Origin: Thalassobaculum sp965228445
GTDB taxonomy: Bacteria; Pseudomonadota; Alphaproteobacteria; Thalassobaculales; Thalassobaculaceae
Reading direction: 5' to 3'
NCBI GenBank assembly: GCA_965228445.1
Contig: OZ245813.1
Location: 3,162,001-3,226,000, forward strand
Length of the DNA: 64,000 nt
Shown here: in pieces, positions 25,123-34,209 of the stretch
How the letters are laid out: the number at the start of each line of letters is the position of its first letter
Numbering within the stretch: position 1 is the stretch's first letter
Position numbers and translations under genes: made by a program
The notes under the pieces: generated by a model
What the model was told of the DNA's origin: nothing
The model's input: the letters and a program-made list of their open reading frames with translations, nothing else
Databases searched by the model: none

Positions 25123-27945
25123 TCACTCGGCCGCGTCGACCAGACCGGAGACCGCGTCCTCGCAGCGTGCGCAGATCGGGTCGCCGACCGCCACCTCGGG
25201 CAGCACCCGCCAGCAGCGCTCGCACTTCTCGCCCTCCGCCGTGCCCGGATCGCAGGACACCCCGGACACCTCGGCCAGACGGTAGGCGCCTTCGGGCCCT
25301 TCGCCCTCGCTCAGCGTGGCGCCGGAGGTGATGAAGATCTCCGCCGGGTCCAGCCCCTCGAAGGCCGCCTTCTCGGCCGCCGACATGTAGACGGTGGGGG
25401 CGGCCTGCAGCGAGGAGCCGATGCGCTTCTCGGCGCGCTCCAGCTCCAGCGCACCCGTCACCACGCGGCGCACGGACCGGATCTTCGCCCATTTCTCGGC
25501 CAGCGCCTCGTCGCGCCACCCGGCCGGAACGGTCGGATAGGCCTGCAGATGGACGGAATCGAACTCGCCGGTGTTGCGGGCCCGCCAGGCCTCCTCGGCG
25601 GTGAAGCAGCAGATCGGCGCCAGCCAGGTGGTCAGGCACTCGAACAGGGTGTTCATCACCGTGCGCACGGCGCGGCGCCGGTCGCTCTGTGGATCGTCGC
25701 AGTACAGAGAGTCCTTGCGGATGTCGAAGTAGAAGGCCGACAGGTCGCTGGCGCAGAACTGGTGCAGCGTCAGGAACATGGTGTGGTAGTCGAAATCGTG
25801 GGTGCACTGGCGCACCACCGCGTCGACCTCCGAGATCCGGTGCAGCACCCAGCGCTCCAGCTCCGGCATGCGCTCGGCCGGCAGCGCCTCGGCCGAGGTG
25901 TAGCCGTCGAGCGCGCCCAGCACGTAGCGCAGGGTGTTGCGCAGGCGGCGGTAATGGTCGACCGCGTGCTTCAGGATGCCCGGGCCGACGCGCAGATCCT
26001 CGGTGAAGTCGGAGCTGACCACCCAGATCCGCAGGATGTCGGCGCCGCTCTGCTCAATCACCTCCAGCGGGTCGACGCCGTTGCCCAGCGACTTGGACAT
26101 CTTGCGGCCGTCTTCGGCGTTGATGAAGCCGTGGGTCAGCACCGCCTCGTAGGGCGCGCGGCCGCGGGTGCCGCAGCCGACCAGCAGGGAGGAATGGAAC
26201 CAGCCGCGGTGCTGGTCGGAGCCCTCCAGGTAGAGCTGCGCCGGCCAGGGCAGGTCGGCCCAGGCCTCGTCCTCGGATTCCAGCACGAAGGCATGGGTCG
26301 AGCCGCTGTCGAACCAGACATCGGCGATGTCGGTGACCTGCTCGTAGGCCTTGGGGTCGTGATCCGGGCCGAGGAAGCGCGACGGGTCGCTGGAGAACCA
26401 GGCGTCGGCGCCCTCCTTCTCGAACGCCTCGGCGACCCGGTCGATCACCGCCTGGTCGCGCAGCGGTTCGCCGGTCTCCTTCGAGGTGAAGACCGGGATC
26501 GGCACGCCCCAGGCGCGCTGGCGGCTGATGCACCAGTCGGGCCGGGTCTCTATCATGCCGCGCAGCCGGTTCTGACCGGCGGCCGGCACGAAGCGGGTGT
26601 CGTCGATCGCCTTCAGCGCCTTGTCCCGCAGCCCGGTGGTCTCCATCGAGATGAACCACTGGGAGGTGTTGCGGAAGATCAGCGGCGCTTTGGAGCGCCA
26701 GGAATGCGGATAGGAGTGCTTGATCTTGCCGCGCGCCACCAGGCCGCCATGGTCGCGGATGATGGCCGCGATCTTCATGTTGTCCTCAAGCACATGCATG
26801 CCGGCGAACAGCGGCACGTGGTCGTAGAACACGCCGTCGTCGCCGACGGTCTGCGGCACCTCCAGGTCGTGCGCCTTGCCCAGCACGAAGTCGTCGGCGC
26901 CATGGCCCGGCGCGATGTGCACGAAGCCGGTGCCGGCATCGTCGGTGGCGAAGTCGGCGGCCAGCGCCGGCACGTCGTAGTCGTAGCCCTGGCCGCGCAG
27001 CGGGTGAGCGCAGACCGTGCCGGCGATGTCGGCCCCCTTCAGGCTCGCCACTTCCTTCAGCGCGCCGATCCTGGTCTGGGCCTTGAAGTCCTCGAGCAGG
27101 TTGCGGGCGACCACCAGCTTCTCGCCGACCACCGCCAGGCTGTTCTCGGCGACCTCGGTCGGCTCGACCACCACGTAGTCGATCTCCTCGCCATAGGCGA
27201 CGGCCCGGTTGCCCGGCATGGTCCAGGGGGTGGTCGTCCAGATGACGATCGCCGCGCCCTCCAGCGCCGGGTTGCCGGCCCTGATCACCGGGAAGCGCAC
27301 ATGGATCGTGGTCGAGGTGTGGTCGTGATACTCGATCTCGGCATCGGCCAGGGCGGTCTTCTCCACCACCGACCACATGACCGGGCGCGCCCCCTTGTAC
27401 AGGCTGCCGTCCATCAGGAACTTGCCGATCTCGCGCGCGATCTGCGCCTCGGCCTTGAAGGTCATCGTGGTGTAGTAGTTGTCCCAGTCGCCGGTCACGC
27501 CCAGGCGCTTGAACTCCTCGCGCTGGGTGTCGATCCACTGGTCGGCGAACTCGCGGCACTGGCGGCGGAACTCGACCACCGGCACGGCGTCCTTGTCCTT
27601 GCCCTTGGACCGGTAGTCCTCCTCGATCTTCCATTCGATCGGCAGGCCGTGGCAGTCCCAGCCCGGAACGTAGTGGGTGCGCCGGCCGGCCATGTGCTGG
27701 GTGCGGTTGACCAGATCCTTCAGGATCTTGTTCAGCGCATGGCCCATATGCAGGTGGCCGTTCGCGTAGGGCGGGCCGTCATGCAGGATGAAGGGCTCCG
27801 CGCCCTTGCGGACCTCGCGGATCCGACGGTCGAGATCGATCTCCTTCCACCAGGCGAGAATCTCCGGCTCGCGCTTCGGCAGGCCGGCGCGCATGGGAAA
27901 GTCCGTCTTCGGCAGGAAAACCGTGCTCTTGTAGTCCGTCGTCAT
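25123..27945 (-). CDS. ileS: Isoleucyl-tRNA synthetase
   Basis: IleRS charges tRNA-Ile with isoleucine. The 940-residue class I synthetase has the HIGH region as PPYANGHLHMGHALNK and the KMSKS loop as DGRKMSKSLGNGVDP. The editing (CP1) domain lies between, with IWTTTPWTMPGNRAVAY. A C-terminal zinc finger is present: CERCWRVLPEV and CARCEDAV. This is the bacterial type I form. The gene lies 45 bases after ribF and leads into lspA. Confidence 0.98.
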   Translation of the reverse strand: MTTDYKSTVFLPKTDFPMRAGLPKREPEILAWWKEIDLDRRIREVRKGAEPFILHDGPPYANGHLHMGHALNKILKDLVNRTQHMAGRRTHYVPGWDCHGLPIEWKIEEDYRSKGKDKDAVPVVEFRRQCREFADQWIDTQREEFKRLGVTGDWDNYYTTMTFKAEAQIAREIGKFLMDGSLYKGARPVMWSVVEKTALADAEIEYHDHTSTTIHVRFPVIRAGNPALEGAAIVIWTTTPWTMPGNRAVAYGEEIDYVVVEPTEVAENSLAVVGEKLVVARNLLEDFKAQTRIGALKEVASLKGADIAGTVCAHPLRGQGYDYDVPALAADFATDDAGTGFVHIAPGHGADDFVLGKAHDLEVPQTVGDDGVFYDHVPLFAGMHVLEDNMKIAAIIRDHGGLVARGKIKHSYPHSWRSKAPLIFRNTSQWFISMETTGLRDKALKAIDDTRFVPAAGQNRLRGMIETRPDWCISRQRAWGVPIPVFTSKETGEPLRDQAVIDRVAEAFEKEGADAWFSSDPSRFLGPDHDPKAYEQVTDIADVWFDSGSTHAFVLESEDEAWADLPWPAQLYLEGSDQHRGWFHSSLLVGCGTRGRAPYEAVLTHGFINAEDGRKMSKSLGNGVDPLEVIEQSGADILRIWVVSSDFTEDLRVGPGILKHAVDHYRRLRNTLRYVLGALDGYTSAEALPAERMPELERWVLHRISEVDAVVRQCTHDFDYHTMFLTLHQFCASDLSAFYFDIRKDSLYCDDPQSDRRRAVRTVMNTLFECLTTWLAPICCFTAEEAWRARNTGEFDSVHLQAYPTVPAGWRDEALAEKWAKIRSVRRVVTGALELERAEKRIGSSLQAAPTVYMSAAEKAAFEGLDPAEIFITSGATLSEGEGPEGAYRLAEVSGVSCDPGTAEGEKCERCWRVLPEVAVGDPICARCEDAVSGLVDAAE

Positions 27946-27990
27946 CTCGAACGTCCGTATCGTTGGGGAGCCGGGCCCGAGGGGCTGAAA

Positions 27991-28932
27991 TCAGTGCCCC
28001 AGCAGCTCCCGCGCCTGAGCCGCATCGGCGCCGATCTGCGCCGTCAGCTCGTCCAGGCCGCCAAACTTCCGCTCCGGCCGGATAAAGTCAACCAATCTCA
28101 CACGGAGATCGCGGCCATACAGGTCGATTTCCCGGTCGAACAGGTGGACCTCCAGCAGCACGCCCCGGTCGTTGACCGTCGGCCGGATGCCGAGATTGGC
28201 GACCCCGGGCATCCAGGTGCCGGCACCCTCGCCGCCGGTGAGCATCGCCCGCACCGCATAGACGCCGAGCCGCGGGCAGAGCAGGTCGCCCAGCCGCAGG
28301 TTGGCGGTCGGGAAACCGATGGTGCGGCCGCGCCGGTCGCCTTCCTCCACCGTCGCCGTGATCTCCCAGGGCGCGCCGAGCAGCGAGGCGGCGCCGCGCG
28401 GATCGCCCTCCATCAGGCACTGGCGGATGCGCGACGACGAGTAGACCGCGCCGTCGCTCTCGTGCACGGCGGCGACCTTGGTCGCGCCGAAGCCCTTGTG
28501 GGAGGCGCGCTCCACCAGCATGTCCGGCGTGCCGCGCCGGCGGTGGCCGAAATTGAAGTCGTAGCCGATCACCACATGGCGCAGGCCGAGCCGGCCGAGC
28601 AGCACGTCGTCGATGAAGCTCTCGGCGCTGAGCTGGGCGAACTCCTTGTTGAACGGCAGCTCGAACAGGGTGTCGACCCCGAGATCCTCCAGCCGGGTCG
28701 CCCGGCCCTTCGCCGTGCTCAGCCGGAACGGGTCCAGGTTGGCCTGGAAGAACTGGCGCGGATGCGGCTCGAAGGTGACCACCGAGAGCGGCGCGTGCAG
28801 GTCGCCGGCGATACGGGCCGCCTCGCCGATCACCGCCCGGTGCCCGAGATGCACGCCGTCGAAATTGCCGATCGCCGCCACCGAGCCCCGGTGTCGCGGC
28901 TCCACCGCCTCTAGGGAACGCAGGATTTCCAC
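27991..28932 (-). CDS. ribF: Bifunctional riboflavin kinase / FAD synthetase
   Basis: RibF phosphorylates riboflavin and adenylates FMN to FAD. The 313-residue protein has the N-terminal nucleotidyltransferase motif AIGNFDGVHLGHRAVI, then VVIGYDFNFGHRRRG and YSSSRIRQCLMEGD. The C-terminal kinase domain has GRTIGFPTANLRLGD and EVHLFDREIDLYGR. The start is GTG. It sits between the MaoC-like gene (19 bases upstream) and ileS, an arrangement seen widely in proteobacteria. Confidence 0.96.
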   Translation of the reverse strand: MEILRSLEAVEPRHRGSVAAIGNFDGVHLGHRAVIGEAARIAGDLHAPLSVVTFEPHPRQFFQANLDPFRLSTAKGRATRLEDLGVDTLFELPFNKEFAQLSAESFIDDVLLGRLGLRHVVIGYDFNFGHRRRGTPDMLVERASHKGFGATKVAAVHESDGAVYSSSRIRQCLMEGDPRGAASLLGAPWEITATVEEGDRRGRTIGFPTANLRLGDLLCPRLGVYAVRAMLTGGEGAGTWMPGVANLGIRPTVNDRGVLLEVHLFDREIDLYGRDLRVRLVDFIRPERKFGGLDELTAQIGADAAQARELLGH

Positions 28933-28951
28933 CGGTCCGCCTTTCCGTCCG

Positions 28952-29470
28952 TCAGGCCGCCTGGCTCGCCGCGCGCGACGGCACCAGGATCGTCGCGTCG
29001 CCGTCGATCACCACGGTCCGTCCGACCCGGCAGCGCGATCGGAAGGCGACCCGCTTCTTCTCGTGATTGATCTCCATCACCTCCACGGTGGTCGTCACCG
29101 TGTCGCCGATCCGCACCGGGGCGAGGAACCGCAGGGTCTGGGAGATGTAGACCGAGCCCTTGCCCGGCATCTGGGTCCCGAACACCTTGGAGATGAAGGC
29201 GGCGCCGAGCATGCCGTGGGCGATGCGGCCCTTGAACATGGTGGTCTCGGCATACTCCTCGTCGAGGTGCAGCGGATTGTGGTCGCCGGAGACCTCGGCG
29301 AACTGCTCGATCATGTCCTCGGTCACCACGCGGTCGTAGTCCGACGTCATGCCGACACTGAGGTCTTCGAGAAAATACTGGCCCACTTCCTTCTGGCCCA
29401 CGTCCTTCCGGCCGGCGTCGCTTCGGCCTGCCTGCGTGTAGGCCGCCTCCCCGCCATGCGCATCGTTCAT
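28952..29470 (-). CDS. MaoC-like (R)-specific enoyl-CoA hydratase
   Basis: A 172-residue hot-dog-fold hydratase. The hydratase-2 motif is present: VSGDHNPLHLDEEYA with catalytic Asp and His, then GRIAHGMLGAAF. Members hydrate trans-2-enoyl-CoA to (R)-3-hydroxyacyl-CoA, feeding polyhydroxyalkanoate or lipid routes. The first 25 or so residues hold a short imperfect repeat (GRKDVGQKEVGQ). It is the first gene of the leftward block leading to ribF and ileS, and divergent from birA. Confidence 0.9.
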   Translation of the reverse strand: MNDAHGGEAAYTQAGRSDAGRKDVGQKEVGQYFLEDLSVGMTSDYDRVVTEDMIEQFAEVSGDHNPLHLDEEYAETTMFKGRIAHGMLGAAFISKVFGTQMPGKGSVYISQTLRFLAPVRIGDTVTTTVEVMEINHEKKRVAFRSRCRVGRTVVIDGDATILVPSRAASQAA

Positions 29471-29616
29471 GCCGTCCCTCTCCCGGGTTCTTCCACCGCT
29501 TATGCTGCAGCGCGAAAATTGTCGCGCGGACTATACAGGCGGGGCCGGGACGCCTCAAGCGAGGGCGGGCGGGCCGAGAGGCTTGATGCCGGCGCGGCTT
29601 CGTGCGATCCGGCCCC

Positions 29617-30387
29617 ATGAGCACACCGAGCGCACCGATCATCGATCTCGAGACCGTCGACAGCACCAATCTGGAGGCCCGCCGGCGGATCGCCGACGGC
29701 GCCGTCGCCGACGGCACCATCGTCACCGCCCGCGAGCAGACCGGCGGCCGGGCACGGCGCGGCCGGAGCTGGACCAGCCCGCCGGGCAACCTCTACTGGA
29801 GCCGGATCGCCTTTCCGGCCCCCGGCTGGCCGCCGGTCTGGGGCCTGTCCATGGTCTGCGGCCTGGCGGTGCTCGACCTCGCCCGCGCCGCCCTGCCGGC
29901 GGACGTGCCGGTCGCCCTGAAATGGCCGAACGACGTGCTGGTGGCCGGCGGCAAGCTCGCCGGCATCCTGCTGGAGAGCGGTGTGCAGGACGACCGCCCT
30001 TGGGTGATCTGCGGCATCGGGGTGAACCTGATCTCGTCGCCGCCCACCGGCCAGCTCTACGCCGCCGCCGATCTGCTGTCGCGGGGCGCGGCCGGGATCG
30101 ACCGCGACCGGGCGGTGCTGGACCTGGCGGGGCATTTCGACCGCCGCCTGGCGGCCTATCTGGACGGCGGACTGCCGGCGATCCGCTCGGCGGTGATGGA
30201 ACATCTGGCCGGGATCGGCGGTCCTATCCTTGCGCGGATCACCGACGACCCGGCCGACGATGTGGCCGGCACCCTGCGCGGGCTCGACGACCAGTGCCGG
30301 GCGGAGATCGTCACCGCCGACGGCAGCCTGCGGGCGATTTCCGCCGGCGACCTGTTCTTCGGCCCGCCGGCGCAGCAGCCGGGGTGA
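29617..30387 (+). CDS. birA: Biotin-[acetyl-CoA-carboxylase] ligase (BirA without DNA-binding domain)
   Basis: BirA joins biotin to the carboxyl carrier protein of acetyl-CoA carboxylase. This 256-residue form has only the catalytic and C-terminal domains. The biotinyl-AMP loop reads EQTGGRARRGRSWTSPPGNL, a GRGRRGR variant, and KWPNDVLVAGGKLAGIL holds the catalytic Lys. The N-terminal helix-turn-helix is missing, so it cannot repress biotin genes as E. coli BirA does. ATG at 29617 starts just before IIDLETVDSTNLEA, the family start. Confidence 0.94.
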   Translation: MSTPSAPIIDLETVDSTNLEARRRIADGAVADGTIVTAREQTGGRARRGRSWTSPPGNLYWSRIAFPAPGWPPVWGLSMVCGLAVLDLARAALPADVPVALKWPNDVLVAGGKLAGILLESGVQDDRPWVICGIGVNLISSPPTGQLYAAADLLSRGAAGIDRDRAVLDLAGHFDRRLAAYLDGGLPAIRSAVMEHLAGIGGPILARITDDPADDVAGTLRGLDDQCRAEIVTADGSLRAISAGDLFFGPPAQQPG

Positions 30388-30442
30388 CATCGCGGTCAGC
30401 GCGTCGTACGTAAGCGAAACAACAATCCAAGGGAGTGCCCAG

Positions 30443-31243
30443 ATGCCGATGCCCGAAGACATGGTGAAAGCCGCCGCCGCCACCCTGCAGGACCACCGGG
30501 CCCGCAAGGCAACCCTGGACGCCCTGCCGGAGGGCCAGAAGCCGGAAGCGCTGGAGGACGGCTACGCCATCCAGGCCGAGGTGATCGAGATGCGGGCGGC
30601 CGACGGCGCCACCTCCATCGGCTACAAGATCGGCGCCACCAATGCCGGCGCGCGCGAGCTGCTCGGCCTGCCGGACATGTTCTGGGGCGTGCTGCTCTCC
30701 ACCATGACCACCGAGAGCCCGGCCGCCTTCCCGAGCAAGGACATGTACATCCGGGTCATCGAGCCGGAGATCGCCCTGCGCTTCGGCAAGCCGCTGGACG
30801 GGCTGAAGAAGACCGTCACCGAGCAGGACGTGATCGATGCGGTGGACGCGGTGCTGCCGGCGATCGAGATCGTCGACACGCCGTTCGGCGCCGGCTGGAC
30901 CAAGGCGGGCGGCGCCTCGCTGATCGCCGACGATGCGGCCCACGGCTACTGGATCATGGGCAAGCCGGTCGACGGCGCGAAGGAGATGAACCTGCTCGAC
31001 CTCGCCGTGACCCTGACCGCCGACGGCCAGTCCGTGCGCGAGGGCAAGGGCGGCAATGTGGAGAACGGCCCCTTCGCGGTGACCGCCTGGCTGGTGAACG
31101 AGCTGGCCAAGCACGGCAAGTCGGTCGCCGCCGGCGACTACGTCACCACCGGCTCGACCACGCCGCCGTACCCGGCCCAGCCGAACGAGAAGGTCGTGGC
31201 CGATTACGGCCCGCTCGGCACGGTGACGGTGAATTTCACGTGA
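30443..31243 (+). CDS. 2-keto-4-pentenoate hydratase / 4-oxalocrotonate decarboxylase family protein
   Basis: A 266-residue fumarylacetoacetase-fold protein of the MhpD/DmpE/DmpH family, which acts late in meta-cleavage of aromatic compounds. It has SIGYKIGATNAGARELLG (substrate loop Lys) and the metal ligands in RVIEPEIALRFGKPL (E-x-E). AVLPAIEIVDTPFG is also typical. GGAG lies seven bases before the ATG. It follows birA by 55 bases, but nearby pobA and amidase genes point to aromatic or amide catabolism. Confidence 0.88.
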   Translation: MPMPEDMVKAAAATLQDHRARKATLDALPEGQKPEALEDGYAIQAEVIEMRAADGATSIGYKIGATNAGARELLGLPDMFWGVLLSTMTTESPAAFPSKDMYIRVIEPEIALRFGKPLDGLKKTVTEQDVIDAVDAVLPAIEIVDTPFGAGWTKAGGASLIADDAAHGYWIMGKPVDGAKEMNLLDLAVTLTADGQSVREGKGGNVENGPFAVTAWLVNELAKHGKSVAAGDYVTTGSTTPPYPAQPNEKVVADYGPLGTVTVNFT

Positions 31244-31274
31244 GGTGAGGGGGGCGCTCCCTCACCGCAGTCCG

Positions 31275-31388
31275 TCGTCCCGGGCTTGACCCGGGACCCA
31301 GACGTCAGCGCGATGGAACGGCTGAGGTTTTTCCCCAACGCTCCATCGCGCTGTATCTCTCGGCCCCGGCACAAGGCCGGGGAGACGG
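31275..31388. repeat. Composite palindromic intergenic repeat (family C-like)
   Basis: Nested inverted repeats fill the gap between convergent genes. TCCCGGG/CCCGGGA (31278-31296) is a hairpin; CAGCGCGATGGAACG (31306-31320) pairs with 31339-31353 with one mismatch; and CCCCGGC/GCCGGGG lies at about 31364-31382. The outer CCGGC...GGGGAGACGG sequence matches the family C repeats at 12981 and 38331. Confidence 0.75.
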
Positions 31389-31407
31389 AAGAGGTTTATG
31401 GGGCGTG

Positions 31408-32817
31408 TCAGCTCCCCGCGCGGGGATCGATCGGGATGCCGGACTTGATCCCCGCCGCATTCTCGTACAGCGCCGCGGCACTCAGCAGGTCGGCCTCGCC
31501 GCGCGGTTTGCCGGCGATCTGCAGGCCCACCGGCAGCCCGCTCTCGGTGAAGCCCGCCGGCACCGACATCGCCGGGCAGGCGGCGCAGGTGAAGGCATAG
31601 GCCACCGTGCACCACTCGATGTAATTCGAGAACGTGTGCCCGTTGCACTCCTCCACATAACGGTGCTCGACCGGATAGGGCGGCACGATGGTCGCCGGCG
31701 ACAGCACCAGGTCGTAGGTCCGGAAGAACCGCTCCACCCGGTGATACAGCCGGCCGCGGGCGAGTTCCGCCTGGGCGATCTCGTCCATGGTGAGCTGCAG
31801 GCCCTTCTCGATGTTCCAGATCACCTCGGGCTTCAGCAGGTCGCGGTGCTTCTCCAGCAGGGCCTTCTTGCTGGCGGCGAAGCCCATGGCGCGCAGGGTC
31901 TGGAAAACGAGCTGGACGTCGGTGAAGTCCGGGCTCGCCTCCTCGACGATGCAGCCCATGTCCTCGAACACCTTGGCCGCCTTCTCCACGATCGCGGCGA
32001 CCTCCTTGTCGACCGGGGTGATGCCGCCGAGATCGGTGGAGAACGCCACCCGCTTCGGCATCCGCTTCGCCTTCACCGCGTCGGTGAAGGACTCCGCCGG
32101 CCGGGCCAGCGAGATCGGATCGACCGGGTGCTGGCCGACCATGGCGTCGAGCATCAGCGCCACGTCCGGCACGTTGCGCGCCATCGGCCCGTCCACCGAC
32201 ATCGAGCCGAAGGGCAGGTCGGAGGGGCCGTGGGCGACCCGGCCGGGGGTCGGGCGGAAACCGACGATGCCGCAGAAGCTGGCCGGGTTCCGCAGGCTGC
32301 CGCCGAGATCGGAGCCCGACGCCAGCCAGGCCGTGCCCGACGCGAGGGCCGCCGCCGAACCGCCGGAGGAACCGGCGACGCTGCGCGAGGTGTTCCAGGG
32401 GTTCACCGTGCGGCCGAACACCTCGTTGAAGGTATTGGCGCCGGCGCCGAATTCCGGGGTGTTGGACTTGGCGTAGACCACCCCGCCCTCGGCCTCCAGC
32501 ATCTCGACCAACACGTCGGAGCTCTCCGGCACGTTGTCCTTGTAGATCGGCGAGCCGTAGGTGGTGAGCACGCCTTGCGTCGCCGTCAGGTCCTTGATCG
32601 CCACCGGCAGGCCTGCCAGCACGCTGTCCTTCGGCGCGGCCGAGGCGCGCTCGCGGGCGCGCTCGATGCACAGGGTCGGCAGGGCGTTGATCGTGCCGTC
32701 GACCGCCTCGATGCGCTGCGCCAGCGCGTCCAGAAGGTCGCCGGTGGTCACCTCGCCCTTCTTCAGCAGGCCGACGATTTCGGTTGCGGTCTTCGGGATC
32801 AGGTCGGCGACGGACAT
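31408..32817 (-). CDS. Amidase (amidase-signature family)
   Basis: A 469-residue amidase-signature hydrolase. The catalytic Lys lies in GLPVAIKDL, and the Gly/Ser-rich signature is GSSGGSAAALASG followed by GSDLGGSLRNPASFCG, containing the cis-Ser and the nucleophilic Ser. PVGLQIAGKPRGEADLL is the usual C-terminal phrase. It is not gatA of the amidotransferase, since no gatB/gatC neighbour exists. The substrate is unknown. It lies 70 bases downstream of pobA on the same strand, so the two may be co-transcribed. Confidence 0.93.
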   Translation of the reverse strand: MSVADLIPKTATEIVGLLKKGEVTTGDLLDALAQRIEAVDGTINALPTLCIERARERASAAPKDSVLAGLPVAIKDLTATQGVLTTYGSPIYKDNVPESSDVLVEMLEAEGGVVYAKSNTPEFGAGANTFNEVFGRTVNPWNTSRSVAGSSGGSAAALASGTAWLASGSDLGGSLRNPASFCGIVGFRPTPGRVAHGPSDLPFGSMSVDGPMARNVPDVALMLDAMVGQHPVDPISLARPAESFTDAVKAKRMPKRVAFSTDLGGITPVDKEVAAIVEKAAKVFEDMGCIVEEASPDFTDVQLVFQTLRAMGFAASKKALLEKHRDLLKPEVIWNIEKGLQLTMDEIAQAELARGRLYHRVERFFRTYDLVLSPATIVPPYPVEHRYVEECNGHTFSNYIEWCTVAYAFTCAACPAMSVPAGFTESGLPVGLQIAGKPRGEADLLSAAALYENAAGIKSGIPIDPRAGS

Positions 32818-32887
32818 GGCAGGGCTCCGGGATGGTGAGGGCCGCTATCGGACATCGCCCGCCCCGGATTGGCAACCGCCGGATTTC

Positions 32888-34081
32888 CTAGGCCACCGTC
32901 CGCGGATCGACGAAGGGCAGGCCGACGTAATTCTCGGCCAGGGTCTTCTGCGCGCTCTCCGACTCCATCAGGTAGTCGAGCTCCGCCCGGTGCACCCGGC
33001 GCTCGAATTCCGGCTCGGTGTCGAAAGTGTGGAGCTGGGTGGAGAACCACCAGGAGAAGCGCTGCACCTTCCACACCCGCGCCAGGCAGGCGGCACTGTA
33101 GCCGTCGATCCCGGCGGTCGAGCCGCCCTTGAACAGGTCGATCAGCGCCCAGGACAGGATACGCACGTCGGCGGCGGCGAGGTTCAGGCCCTTGGCCCCC
33201 GTCGGCGGCACGATATGGGCGGCGTCGCCGGCCAGGAACAGCCTGCCGTGGCGCATCGGCTCGGCGACGAAGCTGCGCAGGGGGGCGACGCTCTTCTCGA
33301 TCGACGGGCCGGTTTTCATGTCCCGCCCCGCCTTCTCGCCGAAGCGGGTCTTCAGAACGCCCCACAGCCGATCGTCCGGCCAGTCGGCCAGGTCGGTGTC
33401 GAGCGGGCACTGGATATAGTAGCGGCTGCGGGTCTCGCTGCGCATGGAGGCCAGGGCGAAGCCGTCCGGGTGGGTGGCGTAGATCAGCTCGTGGCCGACC
33501 GGCGGCACGTCGGCCAGGATGCCGAGCCAGCCGAACGGATAGACCCGCTCGTAGGTTCGCAGCACATCGGCCGGCATGCTCTTGCGCGACACCCCGTGGA
33601 AGCCGTCGCAGCCGGCGATCGCCGCGCAGTCCAGCGTATGGGTCTGCCCGCCCGTCTCGTAGGTGACCCGCGGCCGGTTGCTGTCGATGTCGTGCAGGGC
33701 GACGTTCGCCGCCTCGAACACCAGCGGCAGGTCGGCGGCGAGCCGGGCGGCGATCAGATCCTTCGTCACCTCGGTCTGTCCGTAGACCGTGACCGTCCTG
33801 CCGCCGGTCAGCCCTTCCAGATCGATCCGGTGCCGGGCGCCGTCGATGCAGATGTCGAAGCCGGTATGGACCAGCCCCTCGGCCTTCAGCCGGCTGCCGA
33901 CCCCGGCCTCGACCAGCAGGTCGACGGTGCCCTGCTCCAGCACGCCGGCGCGGATCCGCCCCTCCACATGGGCGCGGGACTGCCGCTCCAGGATGACGGT
34001 GTCGATGCCCGCCAGATGCAGCAATTGCCCCAGCAGCAGCCCCGCCGGCCCGCTGCCGATGATCGCAACCTGTGTCCGCAT
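32888..34081 (-). CDS. pobA: 4-hydroxybenzoate 3-monooxygenase
   Basis: PobA hydroxylates 4-hydroxybenzoate to protocatechuate with FAD and NADPH. The 397-residue length matches known PobA. It has the FAD dinucleotide fold VAIIGSGPAGLLLGQLL, the family phrase RIRAGVLEQGTVDLL, the DG motif GCDGFHGVSRK, and GRLFLAGDAAHIVPPTGAKG. ATG at 34081 is the natural start of the Rossmann fold. No protocatechuate dioxygenase genes are seen nearby. The gene is divergent from the dioxygenase-like gene at 34210. Confidence 0.95.
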   Translation of the reverse strand: MRTQVAIIGSGPAGLLLGQLLHLAGIDTVILERQSRAHVEGRIRAGVLEQGTVDLLVEAGVGSRLKAEGLVHTGFDICIDGARHRIDLEGLTGGRTVTVYGQTEVTKDLIAARLAADLPLVFEAANVALHDIDSNRPRVTYETGGQTHTLDCAAIAGCDGFHGVSRKSMPADVLRTYERVYPFGWLGILADVPPVGHELIYATHPDGFALASMRSETRSRYYIQCPLDTDLADWPDDRLWGVLKTRFGEKAGRDMKTGPSIEKSVAPLRSFVAEPMRHGRLFLAGDAAHIVPPTGAKGLNLAAADVRILSWALIDLFKGGSTAGIDGYSAACLARVWKVQRFSWWFSTQLHTFDTEPEFERRVHRAELDYLMESESAQKTLAENYVGLPFVDPRTVA

Positions 34082-34157
34082 CCCGCCTGCCTCGCCCAGT
34101 CTGCCGGTCAAGTAGACCGGCGCCTTCGCCAAGTCCAGTTTGCGTTACCCCGAAAGA

Positions 34158-34176
34158 TTGACAACCCTTGTTGCAA
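34158..34176. promoter_or_regulatory. Candidate operator between pobA and the dioxygenase-like gene
   Basis: TTGACAAC and GTTGCAA form an imperfect inverted repeat with a four-base spacer in the 128-base divergent region. TTGACA could also be a -35 element. This is a weak call by eye. Confidence 0.3.
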
Positions 34177-34209
34177 TGAGGACTCTTGGCTGTCCAAGGC
34201 AGGCAGGCG

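Noticed and set aside
25549..28914. A very long open frame on the plus strand opposite ileS and ribF
   Set aside because: High-GC third positions keep the antisense frame open. Its translation is low-complexity His/Arg/Gly/Ala-rich with no domain, while ileS and ribF on the other strand are unmistakable.
31408..32817. gatA subunit of the Asp/Glu-tRNA amidotransferase
   Set aside because: No gatB or gatC nearby, and the context is pobA; the signature is common to all amidase-family enzymes.
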